A stretch of 64,000 bases of DNA from Bacteroidaceae bacterium (GTDB taxonomy: Bacteria; Bacteroidota; Bacteroidia; Bacteroidales; Bacteroidaceae), in NCBI GenBank assembly GCA_017503065.1, contig JAFVTT010000009.1, forward strand, positions 6,460 to 70,459, read 5' to 3'. Made by a program: the position numbers and the translations under genes. Positions 62,041-64,000 of the stretch are shown one piece after another. The notes beneath the pieces were generated by a model, which had not been told where the DNA came from, did no database searches, and worked only from the letters and a program-made list of their open reading frames with translations. Position 1 is the first letter of the stretch. Each line of letters starts with the position of its first letter.

Positions 62041-62994
62041 ATGAAGGTAATCGACCTCATACACGACAAGAACAGCAGACCGTTTTCCTTTGAGGTCCTA
62101 CCACCTTTGAAAGGCAACGGAACGGCACAACTGTTCAACACGATTGACCGCCTGAAAGTCTTCGAACCACGGTACATAAACATAACCACTCACAGGAGCG
62201 AGTTCGTGTACAAGGACCTTGGCGGAGGCCTGATGCAAAGGCAGAGGGTGAGGCGCCGCCCAGGCACAATAGCCATAGCCGCCGCCATACAGCAGAGATA
62301 CGGCATACCCGTGGTGCCGCACATCGTGTGCAGCGGACACACAAGAGAGGATTTGGAGTACATGCTTCTGGACCTCCAGTTTCTGGGCATCAGCGACCTG
62401 CTGGTGCTGAGAGGCGACAAGGCCAAGGAAGACCACATGTTCCAACCCACCGGCGACGGTCCTTCGCATGCCATAGAACTGATAGAGCAGATAAACAGGT
62501 TCAATGGAGGCCAGTTCTTTGACGGCACGGAGATAAAGTGCCCCGGAGAGCATTTCCGCTATGGCGTGGCATGCTATCCCGAGAAGCACGAGGAGGCGGC
62601 CAACATGGAAAGCGACATGGCCGTACTGAAGAAGAAGGTAGAACTGGGTGCCGAATATGCGGTAACACAGTTGTTCTACGACAACGAGAAGTACTTCTCC
62701 TTCGTGGAACGTGCCCGAAAGGAGGGCATCAGCATACCCATCATACCGGGCATAAAGCCATTGGCAAAACTGAACCAACTGAGCATAGTGCCCAAGATAT
62801 TCCACTGCGACCTGCCGGAAGCACTTTACCGCGAGGCGGTGAAATGCCGTACGGACGAGGAGATAAAGCAGGTGGGCATAGAATGGGCGGTGGAACAATG
62901 CCGCGAACTTCTGGCCAAGGGTGCGCCTAACCTGCACTTCTACACCGTGAGCGCCGTGGACAGTATTTGTGAAATAGCAAAGAGAATATATTGA
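62041..62994 (+). CDS. metF: Methylenetetrahydrofolate reductase
   Basis: A 317-residue FAD-dependent TIM-barrel enzyme. The frame is open from 61897, but the conserved protein starts at MKVIDLIHDKNSRPFSFEVLPP, where the catalytic Glu sits in SFEVLPP. Other landmarks are VPHIVCSGHTREDLE, LLVLRGDK, FRYGVACYPEKHEEA and GAEYAVTQLFYDNEKYF. It reduces 5,10-methylene-THF to 5-methyl-THF for methionine synthesis. The length is slightly above the E. coli MetF (296 aa). Its stop codon overlaps the TTG start of the next gene (holB), so the two are probably coupled. No S-adenosylmethionine riboswitch is apparent in the short leader. Confidence 0.95.
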   Translation: MKVIDLIHDKNSRPFSFEVLPPLKGNGTAQLFNTIDRLKVFEPRYINITTHRSEFVYKDLGGGLMQRQRVRRRPGTIAIAAAIQQRYGIPVVPHIVCSGHTREDLEYMLLDLQFLGISDLLVLRGDKAKEDHMFQPTGDGPSHAIELIEQINRFNGGQFFDGTEIKCPGEHFRYGVACYPEKHEEAANMESDMAVLKKKVELGAEYAVTQLFYDNEKYFSFVERARKEGISIPIIPGIKPLAKLNQLSIVPKIFHCDLPEALYREAVKCRTDEEIKQVGIEWAVEQCRELLAKGAPNLHFYTVSAVDSICEIAKRIY

Positions 62995-64000
62995 ACTTCG
63001 ACAATATCATAGGCCAGGAAGAAACAAAGGCCAGACTTACAGAGATGCTGGGCACCGGCAGGATACCGCATGCCCTGATGTTCTGCGGTCCAAAGGGGAA
63101 CGGCAAGTTGCCCCTGGCCCTGGCATTCGCCAAGATGCTTGTATGCAAAGACAGCAGCGACGAGGCCATGCTGAGGGACTGGGCGCACCCCGACCTTCAC
63201 TTCTCCCTGCCAGTATACAAAAAGAAGAGCACCGACCATCCCGTTTCTGACGACTACCTGCCACAATGGCGCGAACTGTTGTCCGAGAAACTGTACCTTG
63301 ACGTGGAGGACTGGCTCCTTGCCATCAAGGCAGAAAACCAGCAGATAGTGCACTACGTATATGAGAGCGATGCCCTGCAACAGAAACTCCAACTGAAGGC
63401 CAGCCGTGGCGGACGCCGCGTGGTGGTGGTTTGGTTGCCCGAAAGGATGATGGTGCAGGCCGCCAACAAACTGCTGAAACTGATAGAGGAACCGCCCACG
63501 GAAACATACTTCCTGTTGGTAAGCGAGGACCCGGAAAAGGTACTGGGCACAATACAGAGCCGTACACAAAGGCTCAACATACCGCCACTCTCCGAAGAGG
63601 AAATCGCACAGGCCCTGGCCGAAGAATACAACCTGACAATGGAGAAGGCCATGGTGATGGCGCATGTGGCACAGGGCAGTTATACCGCCGCCCTGAAGCG
63701 TATGGATGCCGAAAGCGAGGAGAAGATGTTCTTCGACCTGTTCGTGCAACTGATGCGACTGAGTTACATGAGACGCATAAAGGACATGAGGGCATGGAGC
63801 GAGCAGGTGAGCGACCTGGGACGCGAAGCGCAGAAAAGGCTGCTGGAATACTGCCAGCGCCTCATCAGAGAGAACTTCATGTACAACTTCAAACGTCAAG
63901 AACTGGTCTACGAGACAGAAGAGGAGGCGGCCTTCAGCACCAACTTCGCACGTTTCGTGAACGAGAAGAACGTAATACCGATCATGGAAGAACTGTCCGC
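62991..64000 (+). CDS. holB: DNA polymerase III subunit delta', partial (3' end beyond window)
   Basis: An open frame from 62991 to the window end (336 codons). With TTG as start it reads MNFDNIIGQEETKARLTEML, the usual beginning of delta', and no ATG occurs before codon 19. AAA+ landmarks follow: GRIPHALMFCGPKGNGKLPLALAFAKMLVC (Walker A-like GPKGNGK at 33-39), VVVVWLPERMMVQAANKLLKLIEEPPTETYFLLVS and GTIQSRTQRLNIPPL (the SRC-like motif reads SRT). delta' is the clamp-loader stator that works with delta and tau/gamma. The four-cysteine zinc module normally found after the Walker A helix is missing: only C52 remains before HPDLHFSLPVYKKK. The TTG overlaps the metF stop by two bases. Confidence 0.85.
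   Translation, partial: MNFDNIIGQEETKARLTEMLGTGRIPHALMFCGPKGNGKLPLALAFAKMLVCKDSSDEAMLRDWAHPDLHFSLPVYKKKSTDHPVSDDYLPQWRELLSEKLYLDVEDWLLAIKAENQQIVHYVYESDALQQKLQLKASRGGRRVVVVWLPERMMVQAANKLLKLIEEPPTETYFLLVSEDPEKVLGTIQSRTQRLNIPPLSEEEIAQALAEEYNLTMEKAMVMAHVAQGSYTAALKRMDAESEEKMFFDLFVQLMRLSYMRRIKDMRAWSEQVSDLGREAQKRLLEYCQRLIRENFMYNFKRQELVYETEEEAAFSTNFARFVNEKNVIPIMEELS

Overview
The window is a chromosomal segment of a member of the Bacteroidales, most likely a Prevotella-like (Prevotellaceae) species. The evidence is the gene order rpsU-xer-hpf-tRNAs-tuf-secE-nusG-rplKAJL-rpoBC, promoters of the Bacteroidetes type (TTTG or TTG, about 19 nt, TAnnTTTG), no Shine-Dalgarno sequence at the starts I inspected, a complete type IX secretion (T9SS) core operon, and T9SS-type C-terminal sorting domains. 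The species assignment is inference.

Layout. 1-15.4 kb, minus strand: end of a MATE-type transporter, a thioesterase, then the transcription/translation block rpoC, rpoB, rplL, rplJ, rplA, rplK, nusG, secE, tRNA-Trp, tuf, tRNA-Thr, tRNA-Gly, tRNA-Tyr, hpf, a Xer recombinase and rpsU. 15.5-20.5 kb, minus: malate dehydrogenase, an M24 aminopeptidase P, a gamma-carbonic-anhydrase-like hexapeptide protein and gltX. 20.6-22.6 kb, plus: a PgpH-type 7TM-HD phosphodiesterase. 22.7-31.8 kb, minus: the T9SS operon porP-gldK-gldL-gldM-gldN, continuing tightly into a small outer-membrane beta-barrel and priA. 32-33.7 kb: a DUF2795 protein, a PduO-type cobalamin adenosyltransferase and a methyltransferase-like protein.

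34-52 kb, plus, is the most distinctive region: three giant paralogous secreted proteins (about 1,300-1,360 aa, called A, B and D here) with interchangeable N-terminal modules and near-identical C-terminal halves and T9SS sorting domains. They are interrupted by a 1,358-aa M60-like metallopeptidase (HEHGH motif) with lectin-like and discoidin-like domains and its own sorting domain. Each paralogue is followed by the same terminator and the same composite repeat element. Since the secretion machine is encoded a few kb away, machine and probable cargo are genetic neighbours. 52-55.5 kb: a membrane protein and a lipoprotein-like beta-propeller with a CxxCH motif. 55.7-61.8 kb: amino-sugar genes nagB, a GH20 beta-hexosaminidase, nagA and glmM. 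62-64 kb: metF overlapping a holB gene that runs off the window.

Together the accessory genes suggest foraging on glycoproteins: T9SS-exported M60 peptidase and giant discoidin-bearing surface proteins outside the cell, GH20 releasing N-acetylhexosamine, and NagA/NagB/GlmM routing it into catabolism or cell-wall synthesis. The intergenic regions carry several short-repeat families (heptameric TTTCAAG arms, a 20-bp REP-like palindrome, a C5TGAGACAG5 palindrome, GGAAAACGG tracts anchored at stop codons). These are the least explained signals in the window.
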